Shown: positions 28,640 to 38,433 of the stretch, piece after piece
How the letters are laid out: each line of letters opens with the position of its first letter
Numbering within the stretch: the first letter of the stretch is position 1
Origin: Deferribacteres bacterium
GTDB taxonomy: Bacteria > Zhuqueibacterota > Zhuqueibacteria > Zhuqueibacterales > Geothermadaptataceae
Direction of reading: 5' to 3'
Assembly: GCA_020633655.1 (NCBI GenBank)
Contig: JACKDF010000007.1
Span: forward strand, 62,001 to 126,000
Length of the DNA: 64,000 nt
Program-made: the position numbers and the translations under genes
Notes under the pieces: generated by a model
Databases searched by the model: none
Told to the model about the DNA's origin: nothing
The model's input: the letters and a program-made list of their open reading frames with translations, nothing else

Positions 28640-30790
28640 ATGAAGTTACTGCACAATTTAAAAATTCGTCACAGAATAATTGTCATGCCAATAATCGCTG
28701 GTTTAACTTTTCTCTCTGTATTGCTTATTATCCTGGTTGTGAATCTTCAAAATGCTGAATTAACAAAGAAAATTCAGAAGAATTACTATCCATTGCTGGA
28801 GCTGGAGCGAGATATAGAGGAATCGCTTGCAACAATCCAGCGTGGGATGCAGGATGCTGTGGCTACCGCTGATTCCGCAGCTATTCAGGAAATAGAGATT
28901 TTGTGTGACAGCGTTTTAAATCGTCTCGATGCAGAATCGACCTTATACGAGGAACAGGGACATGAATTATCGGAATTGCGGCAAAATTTTGCGACCTATT
29001 TTCGATTGGCACAAACAACGGCCATACGAATGATTTCAGAGGAGACCAATGAAAGTCTCGTCTCTGATTTAAAAGCAATGACCAATCAATATAACACCCT
29101 AAAGATCACCCTAAGAGCGAACAAACACCATTACCAGACAGCCATAGCCAATGCTTTTACGACAGATCGTGAAAATTTTGGCAACATGCTCAAATTAATA
29201 TTTACGATGATTTTCATCGGTATTTCAATATTGGGTTGGATTTCGTTCAAATTATCTTCTTCAATCATTTCTCCTTTGAATGAGGTTGTGAATGTCGCCA
29301 ATAGCGTCGCAGCAGGGGATTTAAATGTCGAGATAGAGCTTGATCATTCCGATGAAATTGGCCAGTTAAAACAGGCCTTCCATACAATGATGACCCGTGT
29401 TAAGCGACTTGTGGGTGAAAAGGATCGCGCATTTGATGAGGTATTTAAAGCGAAAGAATTGCATCAGGAGAATGCGGCAAAACTATCTTCCTTGAATAAA
29501 ACGCTGAAAGAGGAAATTAAAGAGCGCAAAAAAGCAGAAGAAGAGTTGCAAAAACACCGATATAATTTGGAAGAGCTTGTTGATGAACGCACTGCAGAAT
29601 TGCGCACAATCAATGAAAAATTACAGGAGGAGATTCATTTCCGGACTCAGGTTGAGAATGAATTGCGCAAAAATGAACGCAAGTATTTTAGCCTGTTTAA
29701 TCAGATTCCAGATCAAATTTTTATTTTTGACAAGGAGACAAAGCACTTTGTCGATAGCAACAAAGCTGTGGTTGAAACTTATGGTTACACCAACGACGAA
29801 CTGAAAAACCTGACACCTTATGATCTCCACCTCCCTGAAGAACGTCTGCTTGTGGAAGAGAATATTGATACGAAAAATACGGTCACACCTAATAGCTACA
29901 CACATAGGACAAAGTCGGGTAGGTTAATCAACGTCGAAATTATTACAGATGAAATTGAATACCAGGAACGGCCGGCCTGGTTAAGTATTGTTCGGGATGT
30001 TACGGAGCGTGTGAAAGCCGAGAATCGCCGGGCCGAATTGATGAAAGAATTGCAGAGCGTAAACCAGGAATTAAAGGATTTTGCCTATGTCGTCTCCCAT
30101 GACTTAAAGGCGCCACTTCGCGCTATTGGATCGCTTTCCGATTGGCTTATAGCTGATTACGGTGACCTGTTTGACGAAGATGGCAAGGAATTGGTTCACC
30201 TTTTGGAAAGCCGCGTGAAACGGATGCATAAACTCATCGAGGGTATTTTACAGTATTCCCGTGTCGGGCGTGTGCGCGAGGAGTTCGTGGAAGTTGATCT
30301 GAATGAAAGCGTTGCAGGCATCATCGATTTGCTTGCACCGCCTGAACACATTTCGATTACGGTTAATTGTGAATTACCAACTATTATGATTGAGAAAACA
30401 AGAATTGAGCAGGTCTTTCAAAATTTGTTGAGTAACGCCATTAAATACATGGATAAACCCCAGGGAAAAATCATGGTTTGTTCAAAGACGGATGAGTCAA
30501 ATCATATTTTTCGTGTTGCGGACAATGGGCCAGGCATCGACGAGCGTCATTTTGAGAAAATTTTTCAAATTTTCCAGACACTCAATCCTCGGGACGAATT
30601 TGAAAGCACGGGCGTAGGGTTAACGCTTATTAAGAAAATAATAGAAATGTATGGTGGGAAAGTATGGTTGGAATCCGAACTTGGCAAGGGAAGTACATTT
30701 TATTTTTCATTACCACGCGAGAATCTGGAAGTAAAAGAAATCGATATTTCTGCAATCCAGATGGCAGAGTCGCAAACGCTTCAGGACTGA
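28640..30790 (+). CDS. Membrane sensor histidine kinase (periplasmic sensor, HAMP, PAS, HisKA, HATPase)
   Basis: 716 aa. TM1 at about 15-35, a helical periplasmic domain of about 150 residues, TM2 at about 187-207, HAMP (SPLNEVVNVANSVAAGDLNV), a coiled coil of about 70 residues, a PAS domain (NERKYFSLFNQIPDQIF), then HisKA with VVSHDLKAPLRAIG and phospho-acceptor His487. The ATPase part has N-box NLLSNAIKY, G1 DNGPGID, and G2 STGVGLTLIKK. The kinase core is of the phytochrome-like class that often pairs with Rcp1-type single-domain regulators, as encoded 28 bases downstream. The helical sensor domain could contact the small binding-like protein. Confidence 0.93.
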   Translation: MKLLHNLKIRHRIIVMPIIAGLTFLSVLLIILVVNLQNAELTKKIQKNYYPLLELERDIEESLATIQRGMQDAVATADSAAIQEIEILCDSVLNRLDAESTLYEEQGHELSELRQNFATYFRLAQTTAIRMISEETNESLVSDLKAMTNQYNTLKITLRANKHHYQTAIANAFTTDRENFGNMLKLIFTMIFIGISILGWISFKLSSSIISPLNEVVNVANSVAAGDLNVEIELDHSDEIGQLKQAFHTMMTRVKRLVGEKDRAFDEVFKAKELHQENAAKLSSLNKTLKEEIKERKKAEEELQKHRYNLEELVDERTAELRTINEKLQEEIHFRTQVENELRKNERKYFSLFNQIPDQIFIFDKETKHFVDSNKAVVETYGYTNDELKNLTPYDLHLPEERLLVEENIDTKNTVTPNSYTHRTKSGRLINVEIITDEIEYQERPAWLSIVRDVTERVKAENRRAELMKELQSVNQELKDFAYVVSHDLKAPLRAIGSLSDWLIADYGDLFDEDGKELVHLLESRVKRMHKLIEGILQYSRVGRVREEFVEVDLNESVAGIIDLLAPPEHISITVNCELPTIMIEKTRIEQVFQNLLSNAIKYMDKPQGKIMVCSKTDESNHIFRVADNGPGIDERHFEKIFQIFQTLNPRDEFESTGVGLTLIKKIIEMYGGKVWLESELGKGSTFYFSLPRENLEVKEIDISAIQMAESQTLQD

Positions 30791-30818
30791 GCAGGAAATT
30801 AATGAACAGGATCGAGAA

Positions 30819-31238
30819 ATGAAAGGTAATTGGCCTATTCTTTTAGTGGAAGATGATAAAGTTGATGCGATGACGGTGCGTCGTGCATTGAAAGAAATTC
30901 AGGTGACAAATCCGCTTTTTATAACCACGAATGGTGAAGAAGCGCTGGCCTTTCTCCGTGATAAAAACAATCCTGTGCCGTGTATCATTCTCCTTGACCT
31001 CAATATGCCGAAAATGAATGGAATTGAATTTTTAAAAGTTGCCAAAACTGACGAATACCTTAAGCGTATTCCGGTTATCGTTTTAACGACATCGAAAGCG
31101 GATCAGGACAGAACGGATTCCTACGATCTGAGCGTAGCTGGATATATGGTCAAACCGGTTGATTATTTAAAATTTGTCGAGACGATGAAAACAATAAGAC
31201 TATACTGGACATTGAGTGAGCTGCCTGTAGGACATTAA
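30819..31238 (+). CDS. Single-domain response regulator (Rcp1-like)
   Basis: 139 aa, a receiver domain only. Acidic pocket EDD at residues 11-13, phospho-acceptor Asp60 in LLDLNMPKMNG, switch Thr in VIVLTTSKA, and Lys in MVKPVDY. There is no output domain, so it acts through protein contacts or as a relay. It is the natural partner of the kinase upstream. Its TAA overlaps the ATG of the next gene by one base (TAATG). Confidence 0.93.
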   Translation: MKGNWPILLVEDDKVDAMTVRRALKEIQVTNPLFITTNGEEALAFLRDKNNPVPCIILLDLNMPKMNGIEFLKVAKTDEYLKRIPVIVLTTSKADQDRTDSYDLSVAGYMVKPVDYLKFVETMKTIRLYWTLSELPVGH

Positions 31239-34063
31239 TGGATCAAGAAATGGAAAACACATCGATTAAGCTTCTGCTTGTAGAAGATGACAGAGTCGAT
31301 CAATTGGCCTTTAAACGGGTTGTCGAACGCAATAATCTTGGCTTTGAGTATACAATCGCCAATACACTGAGAGAAGCCCGTGATATATTGCAAACGCAAC
31401 GGTTTGATGTCATCATTACCGATTTCAATTTGGGAGATGGTGATGCCCTTGAGGTGATGCAATACACAAAAGACATGCCGGTAATCGTCGCAACCGGTGT
31501 TGGGGATGAAGAGATTGCTGTGAAGGCAATGAAAGAAGGGGCATGCGATTACCTGATCAAAGATCGAAAGCAAAACTACATCAAAACTTTGCCTCTCACC
31601 ATAGAAAATGTTCTAAAAACCAGAAAAATGCAGCATCAATTCCGAATGTTGTCGCACGCGATGAAAAGTGTTTCAGACGCCATTTGGATCACCGATTTAA
31701 ATGCCAATGTGATTTTTGTCAACGAAGCGTTTATCAAAACAGTGCTGTTCGAAAGAAAGGAAATATTAGGGACGAATATCTGGCACTTGTTTAAAACGGA
31801 GGGAACACAGCATAGTCTCGAAAAAATTCAGTCGGATACGCTTCGCGGTGGATGGGGAGGGGAAATTTTGTGCAAGCGAAAGAACGGTTTAGAATTTTCT
31901 GTCTATCTCTCCACTTCGATGATTTTTGATGAGAATGATGAGCCGATTTCCTACAGTGGGATAATTAAAGATATCAGCATCATCAAAAAAGCGGAAAGGG
32001 ATTCAGGATACCACGCGAGTGCTCCGGATATTACAAAGTTACTCATTGTTGAGGATGACGTCGTCGACCAGATGGCTTTCAAGCGCATGGTAAAACAGGA
32101 AAATTTAGCTTATGAAATCGAATTTGCCAAGTCTGTCGCTGATGCCGGTCATTTCCTGCAAAATGTGAAATTTGATATTGTCATTTCTGACTATTCATTG
32201 GGCGATGGGGACGCATTTGATGTTATTAAACTCGTCGGCGAAACACCGATGATCATAATAACAGGTGCCGGAGATGAGGAAATTGCGGTGAAAGCGATGA
32301 AAGTCGGTGCCTATGATTATGTCATTAAAGATCCGCACAGAAATTATCTGAAAACAGTTCCCATTACAATTGAAAATGCGATTAAAAATAAAAGTGGTGA
32401 AAAGCGTTATAAAATGCTTTCTCATGCTCTAATGAGCATAAATGACAGTGTTTGGATTAGTGATTTAAGTGATAATATTCTTTTCATCAACGATGCGTTT
32501 TACAATTCCTTCGGGTACTTGCAATCTGAACTCGTGGGCAAATCAATTTCCATTATTCATTCCTCAAAAACACCAGCAGAAATCATTGAGCAAATTCAAA
32601 TGGAGACGATTTGTGGTGGATGGAATGGCGAGCTGCTGGCAACACGCAAAGACGGAAGCGAATTTCCCATTTTTCTTTCTACATCCATCGTTTATAATGA
32701 ATCCGGTGTTCCGTTGGCTTTAACCGGAGTAGCAAAGGACATAACTGAACAAAAACGCGTACACGAAGATTTGCGGCAGGCAAAGGAAATGGCCGAGCAA
32801 ACGAGCCGGATGAAAAGTGAATTTCTGGCAAACATGAGTCACGAAATTCGCACACCGATGAACGGTATCATCGGCATGACGGACCTCGCCCTGGATACGG
32901 AGCTCTCAGGCGAGCAAAGAGAATATCTCGGGCTTGTAAAATCTTCTGCTGAATCGTTATTGACGATCATCAACGATATTTTGGATTTTTCCAAAATTGA
33001 AGCGGGTAAATTTCAATTGGTCGCCAGACAATTTCAACTCCGAGACAAAATCGATGAGGTCATCAAGACATTTGCTTTTCGTGCAGAACAGAAGGAACTG
33101 GGCTTTCAATGCACAATCCCACACGACGTCCCCGATGTATTGATTGGTGATCCTGGCCGTCTGGGACAAATTATCATCAACTTGATCGGTAATGCGATAA
33201 AATTTACCGACAACGGTGGAATTGTTTTCAAGGTTGAGCGCGAATGGGAACATGATCATGAAATTTGCCTGCATTTTTCTGTGACCGATTCCGGTATTGG
33301 CATTTCACAAGTCCAGCAGCAAAGTATTTTTGATTCATTTGTCCAGGCAGACAGTTCGCTTAAGCGGGAATATGGCGGAACCGGGCTCGGATTGGCGATT
33401 TCATCCAAATTAGTGCAGTTAATGAACGGCAAAATTTGGGTGGAAAGTCCCGTCGTTTCGATTTTTTCTAATGAATACACGGGTAATGGTAGTTGTTTTC
33501 ACTTCCTCCTCAGTTTTCGATTAGGCAACGATGCAGAAGAAGCACCACTCTTTGATGATTTTGTCTACAGCAACAAAAATATCATTGCGCAAAATCAACA
33601 AATGGAACCAAAGGTTGTTGATATCACGGCTGTAAAATCGGCGGATTTCGCTTCCAACAAATCGATCCTGGTTGCGGAAGACAACGTTGTCAATCAAAAG
33701 GTTATTATCCGGATTCTTGAAAAATTAAATTTTCAGGTGACCTTAGCAAAAGATGGTTTGAATACTTTGCAATATTGGCGGGAAAAGGAATTTGCCTTAA
33801 TTTTCATGGATATACAAATGCCGGATATGGATGGAATTGAAGCAACACAAGCAATTCGTCAAGTTGAAAAGCAGAAGGGCGGACATATTCCTATCATTGC
33901 ACTGACAGCAAATGCCATGAAAGGTGATCGCGAACGCTTTCTTGATGCAGGTATGGACGACTATATTTCCAAACCAATTAATCGTGACGAATTGATGCAA
34001 ATACTTTACAAATACATCCCTGATTACTACGATTTACCGAATCTGCAAGAATTGAAAAAATAA
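31238..34063 (+). CDS. Soluble hybrid histidine kinase, REC-PAS-REC-PAS-HisKA-HATPase-REC
   Basis: 941 aa with no TM segment. REC1 (Asp62 in ITDFNLGDGD), PAS1, REC2 (Asp318 in ISDYSLGDGD), PAS2, HisKA (His535 in ANMSHEIRTPMNG), HATPase (NLIGNAIKF, DSGIGIS, GGTGLGLAI), REC3 (Asp858 in IFMDIQMPDMDG). The first two REC-PAS pairs are clear duplicates of one another: both read GDEEIAVKAMK and have matching PAS cores. The protein can receive phosphate from the upstream kinase or regulator and pass it through its own kinase core. There is no DNA-binding domain. It is the last gene of the locus. Confidence 0.93.
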   Translation: MDQEMENTSIKLLLVEDDRVDQLAFKRVVERNNLGFEYTIANTLREARDILQTQRFDVIITDFNLGDGDALEVMQYTKDMPVIVATGVGDEEIAVKAMKEGACDYLIKDRKQNYIKTLPLTIENVLKTRKMQHQFRMLSHAMKSVSDAIWITDLNANVIFVNEAFIKTVLFERKEILGTNIWHLFKTEGTQHSLEKIQSDTLRGGWGGEILCKRKNGLEFSVYLSTSMIFDENDEPISYSGIIKDISIIKKAERDSGYHASAPDITKLLIVEDDVVDQMAFKRMVKQENLAYEIEFAKSVADAGHFLQNVKFDIVISDYSLGDGDAFDVIKLVGETPMIIITGAGDEEIAVKAMKVGAYDYVIKDPHRNYLKTVPITIENAIKNKSGEKRYKMLSHALMSINDSVWISDLSDNILFINDAFYNSFGYLQSELVGKSISIIHSSKTPAEIIEQIQMETICGGWNGELLATRKDGSEFPIFLSTSIVYNESGVPLALTGVAKDITEQKRVHEDLRQAKEMAEQTSRMKSEFLANMSHEIRTPMNGIIGMTDLALDTELSGEQREYLGLVKSSAESLLTIINDILDFSKIEAGKFQLVARQFQLRDKIDEVIKTFAFRAEQKELGFQCTIPHDVPDVLIGDPGRLGQIIINLIGNAIKFTDNGGIVFKVEREWEHDHEICLHFSVTDSGIGISQVQQQSIFDSFVQADSSLKREYGGTGLGLAISSKLVQLMNGKIWVESPVVSIFSNEYTGNGSCFHFLLSFRLGNDAEEAPLFDDFVYSNKNIIAQNQQMEPKVVDITAVKSADFASNKSILVAEDNVVNQKVIIRILEKLNFQVTLAKDGLNTLQYWREKEFALIFMDIQMPDMDGIEATQAIRQVEKQKGGHIPIIALTANAMKGDRERFLDAGMDDYISKPINRDELMQILYKYIPDYYDLPNLQELKK

Positions 34064-34110
34064 GATTGCTGTTCGAAGTGAACGAAAAAAATATCGAATC
34101 CACTCCCCGA

Positions 34111-34128
34111 AAAAACACCCCTGTTTTT
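34111..34128. terminator. Weak hairpin between convergent genes
   Basis: AAAAACA and TGTTTTT arms around CCCC lie between the hybrid kinase gene and the converging HDOD gene. It could serve both strands, but the stem is short and AT-rich. Confidence 0.3.
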
Positions 34129-34206
34129 GTCTTCATCGGAAGGCTGTATTTCAGCATGGCAACATCGTCAATTTTGAAACATTGATCCCCGTTAATTACT
34201 GCACTC

Positions 34207-35109
34207 TCAGGAAGTTACCTTTATGCTTTGCTGTTTGTAGAAATTAGATAAACACTCACTCGCATCTTTTTCAAGATTACCCAGCTCTTTTGGTGTTACA
34301 TTGAGATAAGATAAAATTTCCTGCGCGTTTTTTTGCCACTCAAAAAAATCGGGTAAGCCGTGGTAATGCTGGCTAAGGTGTTCAGCAAGCTTTAAAATTG
34401 CGAGCAATGGCGCGAGTGTCTTGCCGTCTTCATCAAGCTGATGGATAGACCACATACTCGAATCGATACTATGGTGCTTTAAAATGCAGTCACTGATAAG
34501 ATTGGGAAACTGCCAGCGTGTGGCAATGACATATCCAACGACACAATGATTAATGTGGTAATAATCTTCTTCAATTTCTGTTATACTCTTTTCATCCTGC
34601 AACTGCAAAGCCTCAAGATAGATTTCATTGTAGGATGGATATTTTTGTCCAAGAATTGGGATACCGCAATTTTGTAAAAGCCCAAGCATGTAAGCCTCAT
34701 CCGGTGGAATTTGCGTTAATTCCTTGGCAAGTTTTGCAGAAATTAAGGCGTTCTCTGTGGACATTGTCCAGAAATTTTCCATGAACGCCTCGTTGCCCTT
34801 CATTATGAGTTGCCGGAGGGAAAGTGCGCTCACAATATTCATGATATTGGTTAATCCCAATAACACAACTGCCTGTGAAATAGACAGTATCTCCTGCCTC
34901 AGGCCAAAAAAAGGTGAATTTACCGTTTTGAGTACACCTGCAGAGATGGCTACATCCTCCCGAATTATCTCCGCAATGCGGCTCGTATTGCAATCCGGCT
35001 TGTTTTTTTCTTCCATTACACCTGTCAAAACCTGGGGGCGAGGTGGAATCATTAAGTCTTTTAAAATGCTCTGCATTTTTTCAAATTCTATCACATGATC
35101 TGTTGTCAT
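34207..35109 (-). CDS. HDOD domain protein
   Basis: About 300 aa. The HDOD fold is indicated by LTGVMEEKNK, the motif segment AISAGVLKTVNSPFFGLRQE, ISQAVVLLGLTNIMNIVSAL, and the later HD-like helices AYMLGLLQNCGIPIL and HHSI. HDOD proteins are non-catalytic relatives of HD phosphohydrolases found in signalling. ATG at 35109 (MTTDHVIEFEKMQ) starts the conserved part; an upstream start at 35253 would add 48 residues unlike the family. It converges on the hybrid kinase gene, so a signalling link is possible but not shown. Confidence 0.85.
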   Translation of the reverse strand: MTTDHVIEFEKMQSILKDLMIPPRPQVLTGVMEEKNKPDCNTSRIAEIIREDVAISAGVLKTVNSPFFGLRQEILSISQAVVLLGLTNIMNIVSALSLRQLIMKGNEAFMENFWTMSTENALISAKLAKELTQIPPDEAYMLGLLQNCGIPILGQKYPSYNEIYLEALQLQDEKSITEIEEDYYHINHCVVGYVIATRWQFPNLISDCILKHHSIDSSMWSIHQLDEDGKTLAPLLAILKLAEHLSQHYHGLPDFFEWQKNAQEILSYLNVTPKELGNLEKDASECLSNFYKQQSIKVTS

Positions 35110-35394
35110 ATTGGACTCAATCTCGTTTTCAGTGGGATTAAAAATGTGGTAAAAAAACAAGTTTATATTGTATCTGTCTGGATCTTGAGCTCCGGGAAAG
35201 CTAAATGATTGTATTTCAGAAGATTTTCTACCTATTAAAACGGTATTTTGCACCGTTCCTTTAGATTATTCTCATAAATCTAATGAAATTTATGCCCCTA
35301 AAATTTTAATAAAACAAATGTAGGAAGATATGGAGAAAACCTATGGTGGGAGGAAAAAGGTTTTCGCAATATTCCCTGATTTCAGGAAGTGATA

Positions 35395-36678
35395 TTACAG
35401 AACGGTTGCAGCTTTGCCGTTTTGCAGAAGTGTTGTGCCACTTTCCACCGTTTTAGACGATCGTTGTTCGATTACTACACCACTGTCGATTATGCAGTGC
35501 TGCCCAATACGACAACGGTCCGGAATGAAGGCATTTTTACCTATGACAGTAAGCCCATCCTGAAGCAGTCCTGGATGGGTCGCGTTTTGCCGTGTATCAC
35601 TACTCATCCCGATCGATGCATCACTCCCGATCTGCACTTCTTTGTCGATAATCACCCGTTTAAGTTGTGCGCCTTCGCCAATTTCACAGTTATTCATTAA
35701 AACACAGTCTTGTAGAACAGCACCTTTTTGTACCCAGACACCGGGTGAAAGCACAGAGTTGATAACCTGTCCTTCAATCACGCACCCCTGAGAAATGAGG
35801 CTGTTTTCAATATTCGAATTTTCGCCGATAAAAGTTGGCGGCCGGTCGCCTATGCGTGCTCCTTCATTAACGGTTGTGTATATTTGCCATTCTTCCGGAT
35901 CAATCGGCTGGTTCGGATCCAGTATATCCATATTCGTTTGCCAATATGCCTTGATCGTGCCAACATCCCGCCAGTATCCGCTGAAGGGAAAAATAAAGGT
36001 ATTTGCTGATTCCATTGCATGCGGAATGATGTTCTTGCCGAAATCATTATCCTTGGTTTCTGAGAAAACTTTCTCCAAATACGCAAGTGAGAACACATAT
36101 ATGCCCATCGATGCAAGATTGCTGCGCGGTTTTTCCGGCTTTTCTTCCCATCCGATAACCCGTCCTTGAGCGTCAACCTCCGCGATTCCAAATTCCTTTG
36201 CATCTTCCATGGGAACAGTCATCGCCGCTATGGTTACATCCGCTTCCTTTTGCCTGTGGTACTCGACGAGCTGGCTGTAATCCATGTGATAAATGTGATC
36301 CCCGGAAAGAATGAGAACCGTATCGCAATTTTCAAAATTGTTGATAAATTGCATGTTCTGTCGCACGGCGTCTGCCGTTCCCCGGTACCAGTCTGAATCC
36401 TTATGACCTGTACTCGGCGGTAAAATTTTCAGCATTTTGGTCCGCCCGGAAAGTCCCCAGGCTGCTCCATTTTGCAAATGTGTCATCAACGAGTGCGGTT
36501 TATATTGTGTAAGTATACCTAAAAAATTCAATCCGGAATTTATTGCATTACTAATGGTGAAATCAATTATTCGGTAAATCCCACCGAAAGGTACGGCTGG
36601 TTTTGCTCTGTGTTGTGACAAGACACCTAAACGGCTGCCAACACCACCGGCTAATATCATCCCGACAGTTCGATTCAT
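35395..36678 (-). CDS. glgC: Glucose-1-phosphate adenylyltransferase, catalytic-type subunit
   Basis: Makes ADP-glucose from glucose-1-phosphate and ATP for glycogen synthesis. 427 aa. The N-terminal loop GGVGSRL (residues 11-17) with Arg16, then RAKPAVPFGG with Lys26, are canonical. RGTADAVRQN, the SGDHIYHMDY segment containing the catalytic Asp, and the glucose-phosphate-binding GWEEKPEKP follow. The C-terminal third is a left-handed beta-helix (INSVLSPGVWVQKGAVLQ). The ATG overlaps the TGA of the second GlgC-type gene upstream (ATGA), so both subunits are made together. Confidence 0.95.
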   Translation of the reverse strand: MNRTVGMILAGGVGSRLGVLSQHRAKPAVPFGGIYRIIDFTISNAINSGLNFLGILTQYKPHSLMTHLQNGAAWGLSGRTKMLKILPPSTGHKDSDWYRGTADAVRQNMQFINNFENCDTVLILSGDHIYHMDYSQLVEYHRQKEADVTIAAMTVPMEDAKEFGIAEVDAQGRVIGWEEKPEKPRSNLASMGIYVFSLAYLEKVFSETKDNDFGKNIIPHAMESANTFIFPFSGYWRDVGTIKAYWQTNMDILDPNQPIDPEEWQIYTTVNEGARIGDRPPTFIGENSNIENSLISQGCVIEGQVINSVLSPGVWVQKGAVLQDCVLMNNCEIGEGAQLKRVIIDKEVQIGSDASIGMSSDTRQNATHPGLLQDGLTVIGKNAFIPDRCRIGQHCIIDSGVVIEQRSSKTVESGTTLLQNGKAATVL

Positions 36679-37940
36679 TGCTTAATCCCTTCCGAGGATT
36701 TATTGATGTGATAATTGTCGATATCGGATTCTGTGGAAATATGGGATCCGGGGAGAACGCATTGATTGGGTTTGATGTCGACATCCTGGCCAAGCAGAGT
36801 GAGGTTTTTTTGCAGGTCTTGCGAGGTGACGAGAGTTGCTTTGCTTCCAACGACGGCTCCTTCACCGACGGTTACATCCGTATCGATGATTGAGGCATGC
36901 ACGGTTGCGCCTGCCTTGATCGTCGTATCGTAGAAAATAATGGAGTCCTTGATAATTGCCCCTTTTTCAATGACAACACCGGGAAAAAGAATACAGTTTT
37001 CAACATGGCCATAGATGCGACATCCGTTATAAACCAGACTGTTTTTTACATTGCCTGAACTGCCGAAAAGTGCCGGAAGGTGGTCCTGAATGTTCCTGTG
37101 GGCCAGATTTGTGCGAATCCGCCATTGCTCCGGATCGATACTTGGATGATCTCCCAGCAGGTTCATATTGGATTGGTAATACTCTGATATCGTTCGAGTA
37201 TAGCCCCAGAAATTGTTGAAGCGATAACCAAACACCCGGTGTGTGTTTATAATCTCCGGAAGAATGTCACGACCGAACTCGGTTTTATGCCTCTGGCCGA
37301 CAAAATCATGCACAATATCCATTAAGACATCCGTTTTGAAAAGGTAAATAGTCAGAGATGCCCAGTTACTAACGGGATTTTCCGGTTTTTCAGTGTAACG
37401 AATCAGGCGCCCACCTTCTATGGATAAATCATTTTCATCGAAATGGGCAAGGCCGAATCGCGACGCCTGCTCCATCGGCATTTGTTTGAAAGCGAGGGAG
37501 ACATCGGCATTGTTGGCATTGTGGAATTCGATAAGACGAGCGTAATCCATTTGATAAACATGGTCGCCTGAAAGGATCAGGACATATTCTGGTTTTTCCC
37601 GGCGTATATAATCAAGATTTTGATGAATTGCATCGGCTGTCCCCTGGTACCAATCCTGTGGTTTATGTCCTTTGTAAGGCGGCAGAATATGGATGTAGCT
37701 GTGCCGGCTGTTCATGTCCCATGCTGAGCCATCCCCAATATGGTTCATTAGCGAAAAAGGTCGGTATTGCGAAAGAATCCCAACGCGACTTATTCCGGAG
37801 TGCATGAGGTTTGAAAGCGGGAAGTCGATGACACGGTAGAGTCCACCAAAGGGTAGAGCAGATTTCGGACGGTGCATGGTTAAAACACTTAATTCGTCAA
37901 CTCTTCCAGCTGCCAGAACCATTGCCAAAACATTACGCAT
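36675..37940 (-). CDS. GlgC-type protein with degenerate nucleotide loop (candidate regulatory AGPase subunit)
   Basis: 421 aa, alignable end to end with the neighbouring GlgC: RYTEKPENP, SGDHVYQMDY, FPLSNLMHSG and the C-terminal beta-helix are kept. The N-terminal loop is not: residues 11-17 read AGRVDEL instead of GGVGSRL, replacing the first Gly and the conserved Arg16 by Ala and Glu, while Lys26 of the HRPKSA segment remains. Loss of this Arg/Gly pattern is what separates the low-activity large subunit of plant enzymes and GlgD of Firmicutes from catalytic partners. It is first in the pair and shares ATGA with glgC. Inference: a heteromeric enzyme with this as modulatory subunit. Confidence 0.85.
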   Translation of the reverse strand: MRNVLAMVLAAGRVDELSVLTMHRPKSALPFGGLYRVIDFPLSNLMHSGISRVGILSQYRPFSLMNHIGDGSAWDMNSRHSYIHILPPYKGHKPQDWYQGTADAIHQNLDYIRREKPEYVLILSGDHVYQMDYARLIEFHNANNADVSLAFKQMPMEQASRFGLAHFDENDLSIEGGRLIRYTEKPENPVSNWASLTIYLFKTDVLMDIVHDFVGQRHKTEFGRDILPEIINTHRVFGYRFNNFWGYTRTISEYYQSNMNLLGDHPSIDPEQWRIRTNLAHRNIQDHLPALFGSSGNVKNSLVYNGCRIYGHVENCILFPGVVIEKGAIIKDSIIFYDTTIKAGATVHASIIDTDVTVGEGAVVGSKATLVTSQDLQKNLTLLGQDVDIKPNQCVLPGSHISTESDIDNYHINKSSEGIKQ

Positions 37941-38433
37941 CCCAATATCTCGCTTTCTTTTGATAAGGTGGAACAGTGTATCCTGATTAATTACGGAACC
38001 ACAATCTCTTCCTTGATTGATCTTAGAGGCGTTACCTTCATATGGAATTTATACTTTGAGTACCAATATACTCCACAAGAAGCAATTGCGCATCTTCATT
38101 TTAAATGAATTCGGGAAAAGGCGGTCTGTGAAAATAGTTTCGGTTCTATTAGAAAAATGTACCATGTATTCGTATAGCAATCCGGTTAAAACGCTCAAGC
38201 GAACCGGCTCTGAAAAATAGTACTGGATATTCGAAGATTTGTAATAACTTTTTTCTGTAGCCGGTGGTGGCGCATCGCTTTTTCGTAAAGCATGCGGGTT
38301 GGTCTTGTATGGATACAGAATCTATTCACCTGTCCCCGAGTGCAAAATTTTCGGTGATAAAAACAAATCGCAAAGTTAAATTCAATGAGGAAAAATCAAA
38401 AGGAAAAATTCTATTTTAAAATAAATTATTAAT
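37941..38433. other. Intergenic stretch between the GlgC pair and yjjX
   Basis: About 490 AT-rich bases. A 67-codon rightward ORF (38017-38220) has no RBS and no recognisable features, so I do not call it. The region must contain the promoter of the GlgC pair; I see no clear hairpin terminator for the yjjX transcript entering from the right. Confidence 0.4.

Noticed and set aside
38017..38220. 67-codon ORF upstream of the GlgC pair
   Set aside because: No RBS, no recognisable sequence, and low-complexity codon content; it lies in a probable promoter region.
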